Source of the DNA: Streptococcus oralis
Lineage (GTDB): Bacteria > Bacillota > Bacilli > Lactobacillales > Streptococcaceae
Direction: 5' to 3'
Length of the DNA stretch: 64,000 bases
Assembly (NCBI RefSeq): GCF_024399415.1
Contig: NZ_CP029257.1
Location: 209,501 to 273,500 of the forward strand
A program made the translations under genes and the position numbers. Under the pieces are notes generated by a model. It was given only the letters and a program-made list of their open reading frames with translations, was not told the origin of the DNA and did not search any database. The stretch's first letter is position 1. The number at the start of each line of letters is the position of its first letter. This document shows positions 46,793-57,176 of this stretch, one piece after another.

Positions 46793-46947
46793 GAGAATGG
46801 CTTTGTCTGTTCTTATTGGTTTATAGATGAATTGCAACCGCTTGCTCAAAAGAGTGAGAGGGAACTTTTGGGATATAAAAAGTGAGAATAGATAGAGGGA
46901 TCCTTTCCAACTTCTTCTGATTTTATAGAAAATTGGAGGAACCTGTT

Positions 46948-47511
46948 ATGACAAACACACGTCGAATTTCGACCATTGCAATTTTATCAGCCATTTCATT
47001 TGTGCTGATGTACTTTGACTTTCCGCTCTTACCAGCGGCAACCTTCCTCAAGATCGAGTTTAGTATCTTGCCAGTCCTTGTAGGCTTGGTGGTGATGGAT
47101 TTGCCAGCTGCTCTAGGAATTCTCTTGATGCGCTCACTCTTGAAGTTGCTTCTGAATAGCCAAGGAGTGAACACTTACATTGGCTTGCCAATGAATATCG
47201 TAGCTCTGGGAGTTTTTGTTATCGTATTTGCTATGATTTGGAAAAAGGAACGAACACCCCTTCGTTTCCTACTAGGCTCTCTAGCTGGGACTATTGGTTT
47301 GACTGTGGCAATGTTGGTTCTCAACTATGTCTATGCGGTTCCTTTGTACGCGCAGTTTGCCAACTTTGATATTAGAGAAATTATAGGACTTTCTAACTAC
47401 TTGATGACTATGGTTTTACCTTTTAACCTGATTGAAGGTATCATCTTTGCCGTTTCATTCTGGTTGTTATACGTCCTCTTGAAACCAACCTTAAAACATT
47501 ATGAGAGATAA
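46948..47511 (+). CDS. ribU: Riboflavin ECF transporter substrate-binding subunit
   Basis: A 187-residue membrane protein of the ECF S-component type, with about six helices. The start MTNTRRISTIAILSAISFVL and the motif GVNTYIGLPMNIVALG match the RibU family. It imports riboflavin with the shared EcfAA'T module encoded elsewhere. Start at 46948, with GGAGGA seven bases upstream; this site can pair with an upstream CCTTTCC. Directly controlled by the FMN riboswitch. It overlaps the PAP2 gene by 11 bases. Confidence 0.94.
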   Translation: MTNTRRISTIAILSAISFVLMYFDFPLLPAATFLKIEFSILPVLVGLVVMDLPAALGILLMRSLLKLLLNSQGVNTYIGLPMNIVALGVFVIVFAMIWKKERTPLRFLLGSLAGTIGLTVAMLVLNYVYAVPLYAQFANFDIREIIGLSNYLMTMVLPFNLIEGIIFAVSFWLLYVLLKPTLKHYER

Positions 47512-48151
47512 ACAAACATTTTTAATGAAGGGCAGTTTTGCCCTTTTACTTTTCGTCCTTCTTGGCTATATGGTTAAGTTCTATCCTGAGACACTGGTCG
47601 GTTTTGATCAACCGATTCAGACTGCCCTTCGTGGGGACTTGCCAGATTATTTGACAGTTCTGTTCCGTGCCCTTACACATTTGATTGATATCCCAGTGAT
47701 TATCACCTGGGTTGCCATCGCAGCTGTTATCTTTTATCGTAAGCAGTGGAAGATAGAAAGCTACTTCATGGCGGGCAATCTAGCCTTAGCTGGTCTTTTA
47801 ATCGTGACCTTTAAAAATATTTACCAGCGCCCACGACCAGCTATCTTACATTTAGTTGAGGAGAAGGGATTTTCCTTCCCAAGTGGCCATTCTCTGGCAG
47901 TGACGCTGATGGTAGGGACTTTGATTGTCATTCTCAGTCAACGGATTAAAGATCCAGTCTGGAGAAAAATTGTGCAAATCATCCTTGGCTTCTACCTCGT
48001 CAGTGTGTTGCTATCTCGGGTCTATCTGGGAGTTCACTACCCATCAGATGTTCTTGCCAGTTTCTGTGTGGGTTTGGGAGTCTTGTTTATCGAATTTCCT
48101 TTCTATGACAAGCTTCGCTTCCAATGGCGATTTAAAGGCAAGCAGAAGTGA
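47501..48151 (+). CDS. PAP2 family membrane phosphatase
   Basis: A 216-residue membrane protein with about five to six helices and the three PAP2 motifs: KNIYQRPRP near residue 105, PSGHSLAV near 127 and SRVYLGVHYPSDVLA near 170. It dephosphorylates a lipid phosphate (for example undecaprenyl-PP or phosphatidic acid). Coupled to ribU by overlap; the link with riboflavin uptake is probably only transcriptional. Confidence 0.92.
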   Translation: MRDKQTFLMKGSFALLLFVLLGYMVKFYPETLVGFDQPIQTALRGDLPDYLTVLFRALTHLIDIPVIITWVAIAAVIFYRKQWKIESYFMAGNLALAGLLIVTFKNIYQRPRPAILHLVEEKGFSFPSGHSLAVTLMVGTLIVILSQRIKDPVWRKIVQIILGFYLVSVLLSRVYLGVHYPSDVLASFCVGLGVLFIEFPFYDKLRFQWRFKGKQK

Positions 48152-48159
48152 GATAGGTC

Positions 48160-48395
48160 TTGCAAGAATGGTAAAAATCTGATAAACTAAGTAGTAATTG
48201 AATAGGAATCCGCAAGACTAGTAACTCAAGGGAAGTATATCAGGGAGGAGAGCCGTGACTGCAAGCTCTCTATATGAAAGCTGAGTGAATTCACTTGCGC
48301 ATGGATTTAGAAATGAAGGTCTGACTTGTCAGATGAAAACGGATGGTACCGCGTGTCAACGCTCCGAGTGGAGTTTTTGACATGTGGTTTTCTTT
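48160..48395 (+). promoter_or_regulatory. pheS T-box leader with promoter and terminator
   Basis: Promoter TTGCAA (48160-48165), 17 bases, TAAACT (48183-48188). The leader has the T-box core GGATGGTACCGCG (48341-48353), complementary to the tRNA acceptor end. The likely specifier is TTC (48290-48292, Phe) within GTGAATTCAC. The terminator arm GCGTGTCAA ... TTGACATG (48351-48382) is followed by TTTTCTTTTT. Uncharged tRNA-Phe should prevent termination. Confidence 0.88.
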
Positions 48396-48423
48396 TTATC
48401 TACGAGAGACTGATGGAGGAATT

Positions 48424-49470
48424 ATGTCAACTATTGAAGAACAATTAAAAGCGCTTCGTGAGGAAACGCTGGCTAGCTTGAAGCAGATTACTGCTGAAAA
48501 TGAAAAAGAGATGCAAGACTTACGTGTCTCTGTCCTTGGTAAAAAGGGTTCGCTTACGGAGATTCTTAAAGGGATGAAGGATGTCTCGGCTGAGATGCGC
48601 CCAATCATCGGGAAACACGTCAATGAAGCGCGCGATGTCTTAACTGCTGCCTTTGAAGAAACAGCTAAGCTCTTGGAAGAAAAGAAAGTGGAAGCTCAAC
48701 TAGCAAGTGAGAGCATTGATGTTACGCTTCCAGGTCGCCCAGTTGCGACAGGTCACCGTCACGTTCTCACTCAAACTAGTGAAGAAATCGAAGATATCTT
48801 CATCGGGATGGGTTACCAAGTCGTGGATGGTTTTGAAGTGGAGCAAGACTACTATAACTTTGAACGTATGAACCTTCCGAAAGATCACCCAGCCCGCGAT
48901 ATGCAGGATACTTTCTACATTACAGAAGAAATCTTGCTTCGTACTCACACGTCTCCGGTTCAGGCGCGTGCTATGGATGCTCATGATTTTTCAAAAGGTC
49001 CTTTGAAAATGATCTCACCAGGGCGTGTGTTCCGTCGTGATACGGACGATGCGACCCACAGTCACCAGTTCCACCAAATCGAAGGATTGGTTGTTGGGAA
49101 AAACATCTCCATGGCAGATCTTCAAGGAACCCTTCAGTTGATTGTCCAAAAGATGTTTGGTGAAGAGCGTCAAATTCGTTTGCGCCCATCTTATTTCCCA
49201 TTCACAGAGCCATCTGTTGAGGTGGATGTTTCCTGCTTTAAGTGTGGTGGAGAAGGCTGTAATGTATGTAAGAAAACAGGTTGGATTGAGATTATGGGGG
49301 CCGGTATGGTTCACCCACGTGTCCTTGAAATGAGTGGAATCGATGCGGCTGTATACTCTGGATTTGCCTTTGGTCTTGGACAAGAGCGTGTAGCCATGCT
49401 CCGTTACGGAATCAACGATATCCGTGGATTCTACCAAGGAGATGTCCGCTTCTCAGAACAGTTTAAATAA
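48424..49470 (+). CDS. pheS: Phenylalanine-tRNA ligase alpha subunit
   Basis: A 348-residue class II synthetase subunit, normal length. The N-terminal coiled coil (residues 1-90) binds the tRNA. Motif 1 [14 protein letters not shown], motif 2 [21 protein letters not shown] and motif 3 [16 protein letters not shown] are complete. Start at 48424, with GGAGGAAT upstream and after the T-box terminator. It ends one base into the following GNAT gene, TAATG. Confidence 0.97.
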   Translation: MSTIEEQLKALREETLASLKQITAENEKEMQDLRVSVLGKKGSLTEILKGMKDVSAEMRPIIGKHVNEARDVLTAAFEETAKLLEEKKVEAQLASESIDVTLPGRPVATGHRHVLTQTSEEIEDIFIGMGYQVVDGFEVEQDYYNFERMNLPKDHPARDMQDTFYITEEILLRTHTSPVQARAMDAHDFSKGPLKMISPGRVFRRDTDDATHSHQFHQIEGLVVGKNISMADLQGTLQLIVQKMFGEERQIRLRPSYFPFTEPSVEVDVSCFKCGGEGCNVCKKTGWIEIMGAGMVHPRVLEMSGIDAAVYSGFAFGLGQERVAMLRYGINDIRGFYQGDVRFSEQFK

Positions 49471-49979
49471 TGATTAGAAAAGTAGAAAAGGCAGATATTG
49501 GGGTGTTGTCCAAAATTGCCAAACAAACCTTTCGTGAAACATTTGCTCATGATAATACGGAAGAGCAGTTACAGGAATACTTTGAAGAGGCTTATAGTCT
49601 GAGAGTTTTGTCAACTGAGTTGGAAAATCCTGACTCCGAAACCTATTTCATTATGCATGAAGAGGAGATAGCTGGTTTTCTCAAAGTCAACTGGGGAAAT
49701 GCTCAAACTGAGAGAGAATTAGAGAACGCTTTTGAGATTCAACGCCTCTATGTGCTACAAAAATTCCAAGGATTTGGACTTGGTAAGCAACTGTTTGAAT
49801 TCGCTCTGGAACTTGCCGAAAAAAATGGTTTTTCCTGGGCTTGGCTAGGTGTTTGGGAACATAATACAAAAGCTCAAGCATTTTATAATCGATATGGTTT
49901 TGAAAAATTTAGCCAACATCATTTTATGGTTGGTCAAAAAGTAGATACGGATTGGTTACTGAAAAAGAAATTAAGGTAA
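49470..49979 (+). CDS. GNAT family N-acetyltransferase
   Basis: A 169-residue acetyltransferase. The acetyl-CoA motif A is IQRLYVLQKFQGFGLGKQLFEFAL, with QGFGLG. NTKAQAFYNRYGF is motif B. Start overlaps pheS by one base, so it is translated together with the T-box-controlled synthetase, and pheT follows after 76 bases. This pheS-GNAT-pheT order is known in streptococci; the acetyl acceptor is unknown. Confidence 0.92.
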   Translation: MIRKVEKADIGVLSKIAKQTFRETFAHDNTEEQLQEYFEEAYSLRVLSTELENPDSETYFIMHEEEIAGFLKVNWGNAQTERELENAFEIQRLYVLQKFQGFGLGKQLFEFALELAEKNGFSWAWLGVWEHNTKAQAFYNRYGFEKFSQHHFMVGQKVDTDWLLKKKLR

Positions 49980-50055
49980 GAAGAGGATTCTTCTATATGA
50001 AATGATAGGAAAGGAAAAAACTAGAGTGACAACTGTCATTCTGGAGAACTAAATT

Positions 50056-52461
50056 ATGCTTGTATCTTATAAATGGTTAAAAGAATTGGTGGACATTGAT
50101 GTGCCATCACAAGAGTTGGCTGAGAAAATGTCAACTACAGGTATTGAGGTCGAAGGTGTCGAATCACCGGCTGCTGGTCTCTCAAAAATTGTCGTCGGTG
50201 AGGTCTTGTCTTGTGAAGATGTGCCAGAAACTCACTTGCATGTCTGTCAGGTTAATGTGGGTGAAGAAGAAGCCCGTCAAATCGTTTGTGGTGCTCCAAA
50301 TGTGCGTGCTGGTATCAAGGTCATGGTGGCACTTCCGGGAGCTCGTATCGCGGACAATTACAAGATCAAAAAAGGGAAAATCCGTGGTTTAGAGTCTCTC
50401 GGAATGATTTGTTCACTTGGTGAATTAGGTATTTCTGACTCAGTTGTGCCAAAGGAATTCGCAGATGGTATCCAAATCTTGCCAGAAGATGCTGTTCCTG
50501 GGGACGAAGTCTTTTCTTACCTAGACTTGGATGATGAAATTATCGAACTTTCCATCACACCAAACCGTGCGGATGCCCTTTCTATGCGTGGGGTGGCGCA
50601 CGAAGTGGCAGCCATCTATGACAAGGCAGTTAACTTTAAAGAATTTACTCTAACAGAAACAAACGAAGTAGCAGCAGATACCCTTTCTGTAGGGATTGAA
50701 ACAGATAAGGCGCCATACTATGCGGCCCGTATCTTGGACAATGTGACCATCGCACCAAGTCCACAGTGGTTGCAAAACCTCCTCATGAATGAAGGTATCC
50801 GTCCTATCAACAACGTAGTGGACGTGACCAACTATATCTTGCTTTACTTTGGTCAACCTATGCATGCTTTTGACTTGGATACCTTTGAAGGGACTGACAT
50901 CCGTGTGCGTGAAGCGCGTGCTGGTGAAAAGTTGGTGACCTTGGACGGTGAAGAACGTTACTTGGAAACAAATGATTTAGTGATTACTGTCGCTGACAAA
51001 CCAGTAGCTCTTGCAGGTGTCATGGGCGGACAAGTTACAGAAATCTCTGAGAATTCTAGTCGCGTTGTCCTTGAAGCTGCAGTCTTCAATGGCAAATCCA
51101 TCCGTAAGACTAGCGGTCGCTTGAATCTTCGTTCTGAGTCATCTTCTCGTTTTGAAAAAGGTATCAATGTAGCAACTGTTAATGAAGCCCTTGATGCTGC
51201 AGCTAGTATGATTGCAGAACTTGCAGGTGCGACGGTGCGTAAGGGCATCGTTTCAGCGGGTGAGCTTGATACTTCAGATGTGGAAGTATCTTCGACTCTT
51301 GCCGATGTCAACCGTGTCCTTGGAACAGAACTTTCCTATGCTGATGTAGAAGATGTCTTCCGTCGTCTTGGCTTTGGCCTTTCTGGCAATGCAGAAGCCT
51401 TTACAGTCAGCGTACCCCGTCGCCGTTGGGATATCACTATCGAAGCAGACCTCTTTGAAGAAATCGCTCGTATCTATGGATATGACCGTTTGCCAACCAG
51501 TCTTCCAAAAGATGATGGTACAGCAGGTGAATTGACTGCAACACAAAAATTGCGTCGCCAAGTCCGTACTATTGCTGAAGGAGCTGGTTTGATAGAAATC
51601 ATCACCTACGCTCTGACAACTCCTGAAAAAGCAGTTGAGTTTACAGCTCAACCAAGTAGCCTTACAGAACTCATGTGGCCAATGACTGTGGACCGTTCTG
51701 TCCTTCGTCAAAATATGATTTCTGGTATCCTTGATACGGTAGCCTATAACGTGGCTCGTAAGAACAAAAACTTGGCTCTTTACGAGATTGGAAAAGTCTT
51801 TGAACAAACAGGCAATCCAAAAGAAGATCTACCAAATGAGATCAATAGCTTTGCCTTTGCCTTAACTGGTTTGGTTGCAGAAAAAGATTTCCAAACGGCA
51901 GCAGTTCCAGTTGATTTCTTCTATGCTAAGGGAATCCTTGAAGCGCTCTTTATTCGCTTGGGACTAGAAGTGACTTATACAGCAACAGCTGAGATTGCAA
52001 GCCTCCACCCAGGACGTACGGCCGTGATTTCACTCGGTGACCAAGTTCTTGGTTTCCTTGGCCAAGTGCATCCGATCACTGCCAAGGCTTATGATATTCC
52101 AGAAACGTATGTAGCGGAACTCAACCTTTCAGCCATCGAAGCTGCCCTCCAACCGGCTGCTCCATTTGTGGAAATCACCAAATTCCCAGCAGTTAGCCGT
52201 GATATTGCCCTTCTTCTCAAGGCAGAAATTAGCCATCAAGAAGTTGTAGACGCAATTCAAGCTGCAGGTGTGAAACGTTTGACAGATATCAAACTCTTCG
52301 ACGTCTTCTCAGGTGAAAAACTGGGACTTGGTATGAAGTCAATGGCCTATAGCCTAACCTTCCAAAATCCAGAAGATAGCTTGACGGACGAAGAAGTCGC
52401 ACGCTATATGGAAAAAATCCAAGCATCACTCGAAGAAAAAGTGAATGCGGAAGTACGTTAA
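50056..52461 (+). CDS. pheT: Phenylalanine-tRNA ligase beta subunit
   Basis: An 801-residue subunit with the usual order: a tRNA-binding domain (residues 38-150, [20 protein letters not shown]), B3/B4 editing domain (about 210-385), B5 domain, core and a C-terminal FDX-ACB anticodon-binding domain (residues 708-801: [18 protein letters not shown]). TGGAGAACTAA precedes the start. It forms the heterotetramer with PheS. Confidence 0.97.
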   Translation: MLVSYKWLKELVDIDVPSQELAEKMSTTGIEVEGVESPAAGLSKIVVGEVLSCEDVPETHLHVCQVNVGEEEARQIVCGAPNVRAGIKVMVALPGARIADNYKIKKGKIRGLESLGMICSLGELGISDSVVPKEFADGIQILPEDAVPGDEVFSYLDLDDEIIELSITPNRADALSMRGVAHEVAAIYDKAVNFKEFTLTETNEVAADTLSVGIETDKAPYYAARILDNVTIAPSPQWLQNLLMNEGIRPINNVVDVTNYILLYFGQPMHAFDLDTFEGTDIRVREARAGEKLVTLDGEERYLETNDLVITVADKPVALAGVMGGQVTEISENSSRVVLEAAVFNGKSIRKTSGRLNLRSESSSRFEKGINVATVNEALDAAASMIAELAGATVRKGIVSAGELDTSDVEVSSTLADVNRVLGTELSYADVEDVFRRLGFGLSGNAEAFTVSVPRRRWDITIEADLFEEIARIYGYDRLPTSLPKDDGTAGELTATQKLRRQVRTIAEGAGLIEIITYALTTPEKAVEFTAQPSSLTELMWPMTVDRSVLRQNMISGILDTVAYNVARKNKNLALYEIGKVFEQTGNPKEDLPNEINSFAFALTGLVAEKDFQTAAVPVDFFYAKGILEALFIRLGLEVTYTATAEIASLHPGRTAVISLGDQVLGFLGQVHPITAKAYDIPETYVAELNLSAIEAALQPAAPFVEITKFPAVSRDIALLLKAEISHQEVVDAIQAAGVKRLTDIKLFDVFSGEKLGLGMKSMAYSLTFQNPEDSLTDEEVARYMEKIQASLEEKVNAEVR

Positions 52462-52467
52462 CTCATC

Positions 52468-52494
52468 AATCCATCCTTCGGGGTGGATTTTTAG
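52468..52494 (+). terminator. pheST operon terminator
   Basis: AATCCATCC, a TTCG tetraloop, GGGTGGATT, then TTTAG. A very stable UUCG hairpin. Confidence 0.85.
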
Positions 52495-52710
52495 TTTCAA
52501 AAGGACAGTTCAGAAGAGAAAAGCGATAGTTGAGGAGGAAGCCATCTCAGAAAGTTTTTAATGAGTTATACTAAAGATATCACTGAAGCACTTAAAATTT
52601 ATTAAAGATAGAATACTTTTGCTACTTATAATCCGATAAAATAGACATAAATCGTTGTAAAGGCTATCAAAAAGGAGTATAATAAGTGCAACATATCTCG
52701 GAGGTGGAAA

Positions 52711-53604
52711 ATGTTAGAAGTAAGAAATCTAGAGAAAAGTTTCGGTCCCAAGCAAGTCTTGTTTGGTGTCGATTTTCAGGCAAGTCCAGGAAGGATTCTG
52801 GGCTTGGTCGGGAAGAATGGTGCTGGGAAAACAACGATTTTCCACAGTATGTTGAAATTTTTAGAGTATCAAGGAGAGATCAGTCTGGATGGGCAGGAGA
52901 TTCGTCAGGAAACCTATGCTCGGATTGGCTATCTGCCTGAGGAACGCAGCCTCATGCCCAAGCTGACAGTCCTTGAACAAGTTCGCTACTTGGCGACTCT
53001 AAAGGGCATGGATGCCAAGGAGGTCAAGGAGAAACTCCCTCAATGGATGGAAAAACTCGAAGTGAAGGGTAAATTGACCGACAAAATCAAGAGTCTTTCC
53101 AAAGGGAATCAACAGAAAATTCAGTTGATTATCACCCTGATTCATGAACCAGACTTGATTATCCTGGATGAGCCTTTTAGTGGACTGGATCCAGTCAATA
53201 CTGAGTTGCTCAAGCAGGTCATCTTGAAAGAGAAAGAGCGTGGTGCGACCATTATCTTTTCAGACCATGTCATGACCAATGTCGAGGAGCTTTGCGATGA
53301 TATTCTGATGATTCGAGATGGGCGTGTAGTCTTGCATGGACCGGTCCAAGAAGTTCGCAATCAATACGGGAAAACGCGTCTCTTTGTTTCAAGTGAACGA
53401 AGTAAGGAAGAATTGGAAAGTCTTCCTCATGTCAAACAGGTGAGCTTGACCAAGCAAGGCAGTTGGAAATTGATCCTAGATGATGAGAGCGCTGGAAGAG
53501 AACTCTTCCCAATCCTCACTCAAGGTCAATACATCGCGACCTTTGACCAGCAAGCTCCAACAATCGATGAAATCTTTAAACTAGAATCAGGGGTGGAAGT
53601 ATGA
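52711..53604 (+). CDS. ABC exporter ATPase (NatA/YhaQ-like)
   Basis: A 297-residue ABC ATPase. Walker A GLVGKNGAGKTTIFH near residue 32, signature LSKGNQQKIQLI, Walker B LIILDEPFSGLDP; the C-terminal 75 residues form a DUF4162-type tail. The closest architecture is the NatA/YhaQ class, which works with an ABC-2 permease to export Na+ or small compounds. CGGAGGTGG precedes the ATG. It overlaps the permease gene by four bases. Confidence 0.92.
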   Translation: MLEVRNLEKSFGPKQVLFGVDFQASPGRILGLVGKNGAGKTTIFHSMLKFLEYQGEISLDGQEIRQETYARIGYLPEERSLMPKLTVLEQVRYLATLKGMDAKEVKEKLPQWMEKLEVKGKLTDKIKSLSKGNQQKIQLIITLIHEPDLIILDEPFSGLDPVNTELLKQVILKEKERGATIIFSDHVMTNVEELCDDILMIRDGRVVLHGPVQEVRNQYGKTRLFVSSERSKEELESLPHVKQVSLTKQGSWKLILDDESAGRELFPILTQGQYIATFDQQAPTIDEIFKLESGVEV

Positions 53605-54800
53605 GAAATATGTGGGTTGTAATGAAGGAAACCTATCTTCGACATGTTAAGTCGTGGAGTTTCTTCTTTATGGTGATTTCGCCGTTCCTCTTTTTAGCCT
53701 TATCTGTAGGAATCGGCTTTCTCCAAGGGTCTTCTATGGCCAAGAATAGCAAGATAGCAGTAGTGACAACTGTACCATCTGTGGAAGAAGGGCTCAAGGG
53801 TACCAATGGTATCAACTTTGATTATAAGGATGAAGCCAGTGCCCAAGCTGCTATCAAGGATGAAAAAATCAAGGGTTACCTAACTATTGATCAAGAGGAT
53901 AGTGTCATCAAAGCTGTTTACCATGGTGAAACTTCTCTTGAAACAGGTATCAAGCTAGCAGTAACCAATAAGCTCAACGAACTGCAATACCAACTCAATC
54001 GCTCGGCGGCTAATTTGTCTCAAGAACAGGAAAAACGCCTGAGTCAAACCGTTGACTTTACTGAGAAGATTGATGAATCTAAGGAAAACAAAAAAATTGT
54101 TCAGACCATTGCGGCCGCAGGGCTTGGTTTCTTCCTTTATATGATTTTGATTACCTATGCTAGTGTCACTGCTCAGGAAGTAGCTAGTGAGAAAGGAACC
54201 AAAATCATGGAGGTGGTCTTCTCTAGTATCCGAGCTAGTCATTATTTCTACGCTCGCATGCTGGCTCTGCTTCTTGTGATTTTGACCCATATTGGCATTT
54301 ACGTCGTGGGTGGACTTGCTGCCATTCTTCTCTTTAAAGACCTACCTATCTTGGCACAATCTGGTATTTTAAATCATATAGGAGAGGCTTTCTCGCTCAA
54401 CACCTTATTGTTTGTCTTGGTTAGCCTCTTTATGTACGTTGTTTTAGCAGCCTTCTTAGGATCTATGGTTTCTCGTCCTGAAGATGCCGGTAAGGCCTTG
54501 TCGCCTTTGATGATCTTGATTATAGCAGGATTTGTCGGTGTGACTTCTCTAGGTGCTGCTGGGGACAATTTAGTTCTGAAAATTGGTTCCTATATTCCTT
54601 TCATCTCGACCTTCTTTATGCCATTTAGAGCTATAAATGGGTATGCAAGTGGTCTAGAAGCTTGGATTTCCCTTGCTATAACGGTTGTTTTTGCAGTCAC
54701 TGCAACAGCCTTTATCGGGCGTATGTATGCCAGCCTAGTCCTTCAGACAGATGACTTAGGTCTATGGAAAAGCTTCAAACGTGCCTTGGCTTATAAATAG
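53601..54800 (+). CDS. ABC-2 family permease (NatB-like)
   Basis: A 399-residue permease with one N-terminal helix (about 20-42), a large extracellular domain of about 130 residues, then five to six helices (residues about 165-385). VTAQEVASEKGTKIMEVVFSS is the characteristic ABC-2 loop before the helix bundle. It forms the exporter with the preceding ATPase. The substrate is unknown; a drug, antimicrobial peptide or Na+ is possible. Confidence 0.9.
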   Translation: MRNMWVVMKETYLRHVKSWSFFFMVISPFLFLALSVGIGFLQGSSMAKNSKIAVVTTVPSVEEGLKGTNGINFDYKDEASAQAAIKDEKIKGYLTIDQEDSVIKAVYHGETSLETGIKLAVTNKLNELQYQLNRSAANLSQEQEKRLSQTVDFTEKIDESKENKKIVQTIAAAGLGFFLYMILITYASVTAQEVASEKGTKIMEVVFSSIRASHYFYARMLALLLVILTHIGIYVVGGLAAILLFKDLPILAQSGILNHIGEAFSLNTLLFVLVSLFMYVVLAAFLGSMVSRPEDAGKALSPLMILIIAGFVGVTSLGAAGDNLVLKIGSYIPFISTFFMPFRAINGYASGLEAWISLAITVVFAVTATAFIGRMYASLVLQTDDLGLWKSFKRALAYK

Positions 54801-54831
54801 GTTTGCGGATTAAAAGAAAATATAAAATAAC

Positions 54832-54868
54832 AAAAGGATAAGATTCAAGTGAAATCTTATCCTTTTTA
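54832..54868. terminator. Bidirectional terminator
   Basis: AAAGGATAAGATT and AATCTTATCCTTTTT pair perfectly around CAAGTGA. It separates the rightward ABC pair from the leftward DUF4097 operon. Confidence 0.85.
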
Positions 54869-54971
54869 AGTGTTTTTATCCTAATACTTTCTTTAGAAAC
54901 AATAACTAAAAATACATAGTACTAGGGAAAAAGGCATAGATCCTTTTTCACCTATACATGCAAAAAATGAT

Positions 54972-56015
54972 TTATTCGTTTAGCTTAATATTTCCACTTT
55001 TTGCAGTAATAGTGAGAGTGGCAGTAGGATTTTCAATTTTGTGAACGAGAGTACTACCAGTATGCTTGCTGTCTTTAGTGTATTCTACATTGATGCCGTT
55101 AGGGATATCAATATCACCAAGAGTTGTTTTTAGATCGAAGGATAGTTTATTCAAACTATTGGGAACCAGTTGTAGGTTGATATCTCCTAGCTGATTAGTG
55201 ATGGAGATGTTTCCAACTAAGTCTAATTGCTTGGAACTTATTGAGCCACTAGATATTTTTAAACTAGTGTCGGAAATTTTACTTGAATTTAGATTGATAT
55301 CGCCCAGAGCAGCAGTGATTTCACCAGTTCCAAAATGACTATTATTTAGTCCGATATTACCCGAAGAATCTTTGATTTCTCCAGAGCTAATTTGACTATT
55401 GTTTAGAGTAATATCTCCAAGAGCGTTACGGATTTTGCTAGACAAGAATTGACTATTGTTGATTGTTAGATTTCCCTTGGATAAAGTAATTTCAGTGTTA
55501 TTTGCTGATAAATTAGATAGTGTAATATCTCCGAGCGAGGAGCTACTACTAAACGTCTCAAGCTTGGTTCCCTTTGGTAGAGTGAGGTAAACAACGTTTT
55601 TTTCCTGATACTCGTTACTAAATAAATTGAGGAGAGATTGGATTCCAGAGCTTATACGAAAGCCCCCTGAATTCTCTTCCCTGAGATTTAATTTTCCATT
55701 TTCAGAGTTTACCGTGAGTTTTCCAAACGTATCATTGTTAATCTGATAGTTGTGGTCGTGTTGGTAATAGCTTAAATGGACATTATCATCAGAGGATTCA
55801 TCGACAACGAGGTTTCTCATTGCTAGATTTACAGTTAAAGAAGAAATTTCAGAGAAACTTTCTTCGGTTTTTGTTGCCTTTAATTTATTTTTAGTAGAGT
55901 TGATTAAATCATTGAATCCACCTGTTGCAGATCCGATGGCCGTCAAAGCAACGCCTAAGATACAAGCTAAGATAGCTATAGATAAAAATTTTTTCTTCGA
56001 GTTCATATTAGCCAT
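54972..56015 (-). CDS. DUF4097 family repeat-beta protein
   Basis: A 347-residue protein with an N-terminal membrane helix (residues 10-32). A right-handed beta-type repeat follows: segments such as LGDITLNNSQISSGEIKDSS and GNIGLNNSHFGTGEITAALG recur about every 20 residues. This matches the DUF4097 adhesin-like fold (putative polymer-forming beta-helix). It ends with TLTITAKSGNIKLNE. It lies in a PadR-DUF1700-DUF4097 operon, which in Gram-positives responds to envelope stress; the role is inferred. It overlaps the DUF1700 gene by eight bases. Confidence 0.87.
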   Translation of the reverse strand: MANMNSKKKFLSIAILACILGVALTAIGSATGGFNDLINSTKNKLKATKTEESFSEISSLTVNLAMRNLVVDESSDDNVHLSYYQHDHNYQINNDTFGKLTVNSENGKLNLREENSGGFRISSGIQSLLNLFSNEYQEKNVVYLTLPKGTKLETFSSSSSLGDITLSNLSANNTEITLSKGNLTINNSQFLSSKIRNALGDITLNNSQISSGEIKDSSGNIGLNNSHFGTGEITAALGDINLNSSKISDTSLKISSGSISSKQLDLVGNISITNQLGDINLQLVPNSLNKLSFDLKTTLGDIDIPNGINVEYTKDSKHTGSTLVHKIENPTATLTITAKSGNIKLNE

Positions 56016-56607
56016 GACGTGCTCCTTTCTTTGCGAAAAGTTGAGCTAGTTTGACAAAGCCAGCCTTGCCAAACTGAGTAACAGGAGAAATGCCTGCGTA
56101 GAAGATGCCAGACAGTCCCAGAGCTAGAACACTGAGCCCCAGAGTGAACAGGAAGGCCGGGATCGATGTCGTCAGTCCCACTGTCAAAGTGTCCCAGATC
56201 AGGCTGATTCCAAAAATAAAGAATGCAAAGGTACCTATAGCCATGACGAGAGCAAAGATAAAGACTAAGAGGAAGAAAACAAAAGTCAAAAGTGCTGCTA
56301 CTATAAAGAGTGGAATAGCCAAGGGTGCTGCCAAAATGGATAGGATAGCAATCTGGACGATGTTCTTAGTGTTTTTTGATGAACTGCTGTCTTGATTATC
56401 TTCCTCGACTTTTTTGTCCAAAAGATTCAACATAATCTCGTGGGCCGCTTCCTTAGGGCTTCCTAAATCAGCAATAGCGGCTACTTCACCTTCAGGTCCT
56501 ACTTCGTCAAAATACTCAGTGAAATGTTCTATAGTTTCTTCGTAGTCCTTACGTGGTAGTTTTTTTAGATACTTTTCTAGCTCAGCTAGATATTCAGTTT
56601 TTGTCAT
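56008..56607 (-). CDS. DUF1700 family membrane protein
   Basis: A 199-residue protein. Residues 1-65 are a soluble HAAS-type domain (EYLAELEKYLKKLPRKDYEETIEHFTEYFDE), which is the family signature. Residues about 85-190 hold four hydrophobic helices. It is usually paired with PadR and DUF4097 proteins. It is translated together with its neighbours (overlaps of 14 and 8 bases). Confidence 0.9.
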   Translation of the reverse strand: MTKTEYLAELEKYLKKLPRKDYEETIEHFTEYFDEVGPEGEVAAIADLGSPKEAAHEIMLNLLDKKVEEDNQDSSSSKNTKNIVQIAILSILAAPLAIPLFIVAALLTFVFFLLVFIFALVMAIGTFAFFIFGISLIWDTLTVGLTTSIPAFLFTLGLSVLALGLSGIFYAGISPVTQFGKAGFVKLAQLFAKKGARHG

Positions 56608-56920
56608 GTCGAATGCTCCCTTCTACGATGCCGTTGATTGTTGTAGTATAAAGTTTCCACTCTTCTTTCAGAGTAAGTAGGTATTCATATCCGTAAGAAG
56701 TAAGTGTATAGTATTTTCGTTTACGCCCCTGTTTTTCCTTCGAATAAGTTGCGAGATAATCATTTTGTTCCAGCTTTTTTAGTATGGGATAAAGAATAGA
56801 CTCTTTGATGTTAGCAATTAGCTTAATGGTCTGACTAATCTCATAACCGTAGGAATCATCTTTTTCAAGAATGGCAAGGATGAGAAATTTTATTAAAGCT
56901 GAGGATGTAGGGAAATACAT
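56594..56920 (-). CDS. PadR family transcriptional regulator
   Basis: A 108-residue winged-helix protein. The PadR signature is LIKFLILAILEKDDSYGYEI, then SILYPILKKLEQNDYLATYS and GRKRKYYTLTSYGYEYL. It probably represses its own operon. The start codon is followed immediately by MYFPTSSALIKF. It sits first in the leftward operon, and a near-palindromic AT-rich element lies just upstream. Confidence 0.93.
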   Translation of the reverse strand: MYFPTSSALIKFLILAILEKDDSYGYEISQTIKLIANIKESILYPILKKLEQNDYLATYSKEKQGRKRKYYTLTSYGYEYLLTLKEEWKLYTTTINGIVEGSIRHDKN

Positions 56921-56942
56921 GAACCACCTCCTTATGTAAAAA

Positions 56943-57021
56943 AAATATATATAATTAATTTATATATAGCTTACCTTCTTTTAGAATAATTGTCAAGTAT
57001 GATATATAAAAAAAATATATA
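56943..57021 (-). promoter_or_regulatory. AT-rich near-palindromes upstream of the PadR gene (candidate operators)
   Basis: A core AATTAATT at 56953-56960 is flanked on both sides by TATATA-type arms, and a second (GATATATAAAAAAAATATATA) lies near 57000-57021. TTGACA (minus strand, 56991-56996) would be the -35 box. The placement around the promoter fits autorepression. The rest of the 395-base gap to rplM is AT-rich, without a gene, until the L13 leader. Confidence 0.35.
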
Positions 57022-57176
57022 ATTCAACAAAATAGTTTGTAATGATATTACGCAAAAACATATCTACTATAAAATAAGAAGTAGTACATCGATTAAGAAT
57101 GGGAAAGAAAGCTTATTGAGAATGATTAATATGAAAGCTTCTTTGATGATAAAAGGGAAAAATATTTTCATATCTA

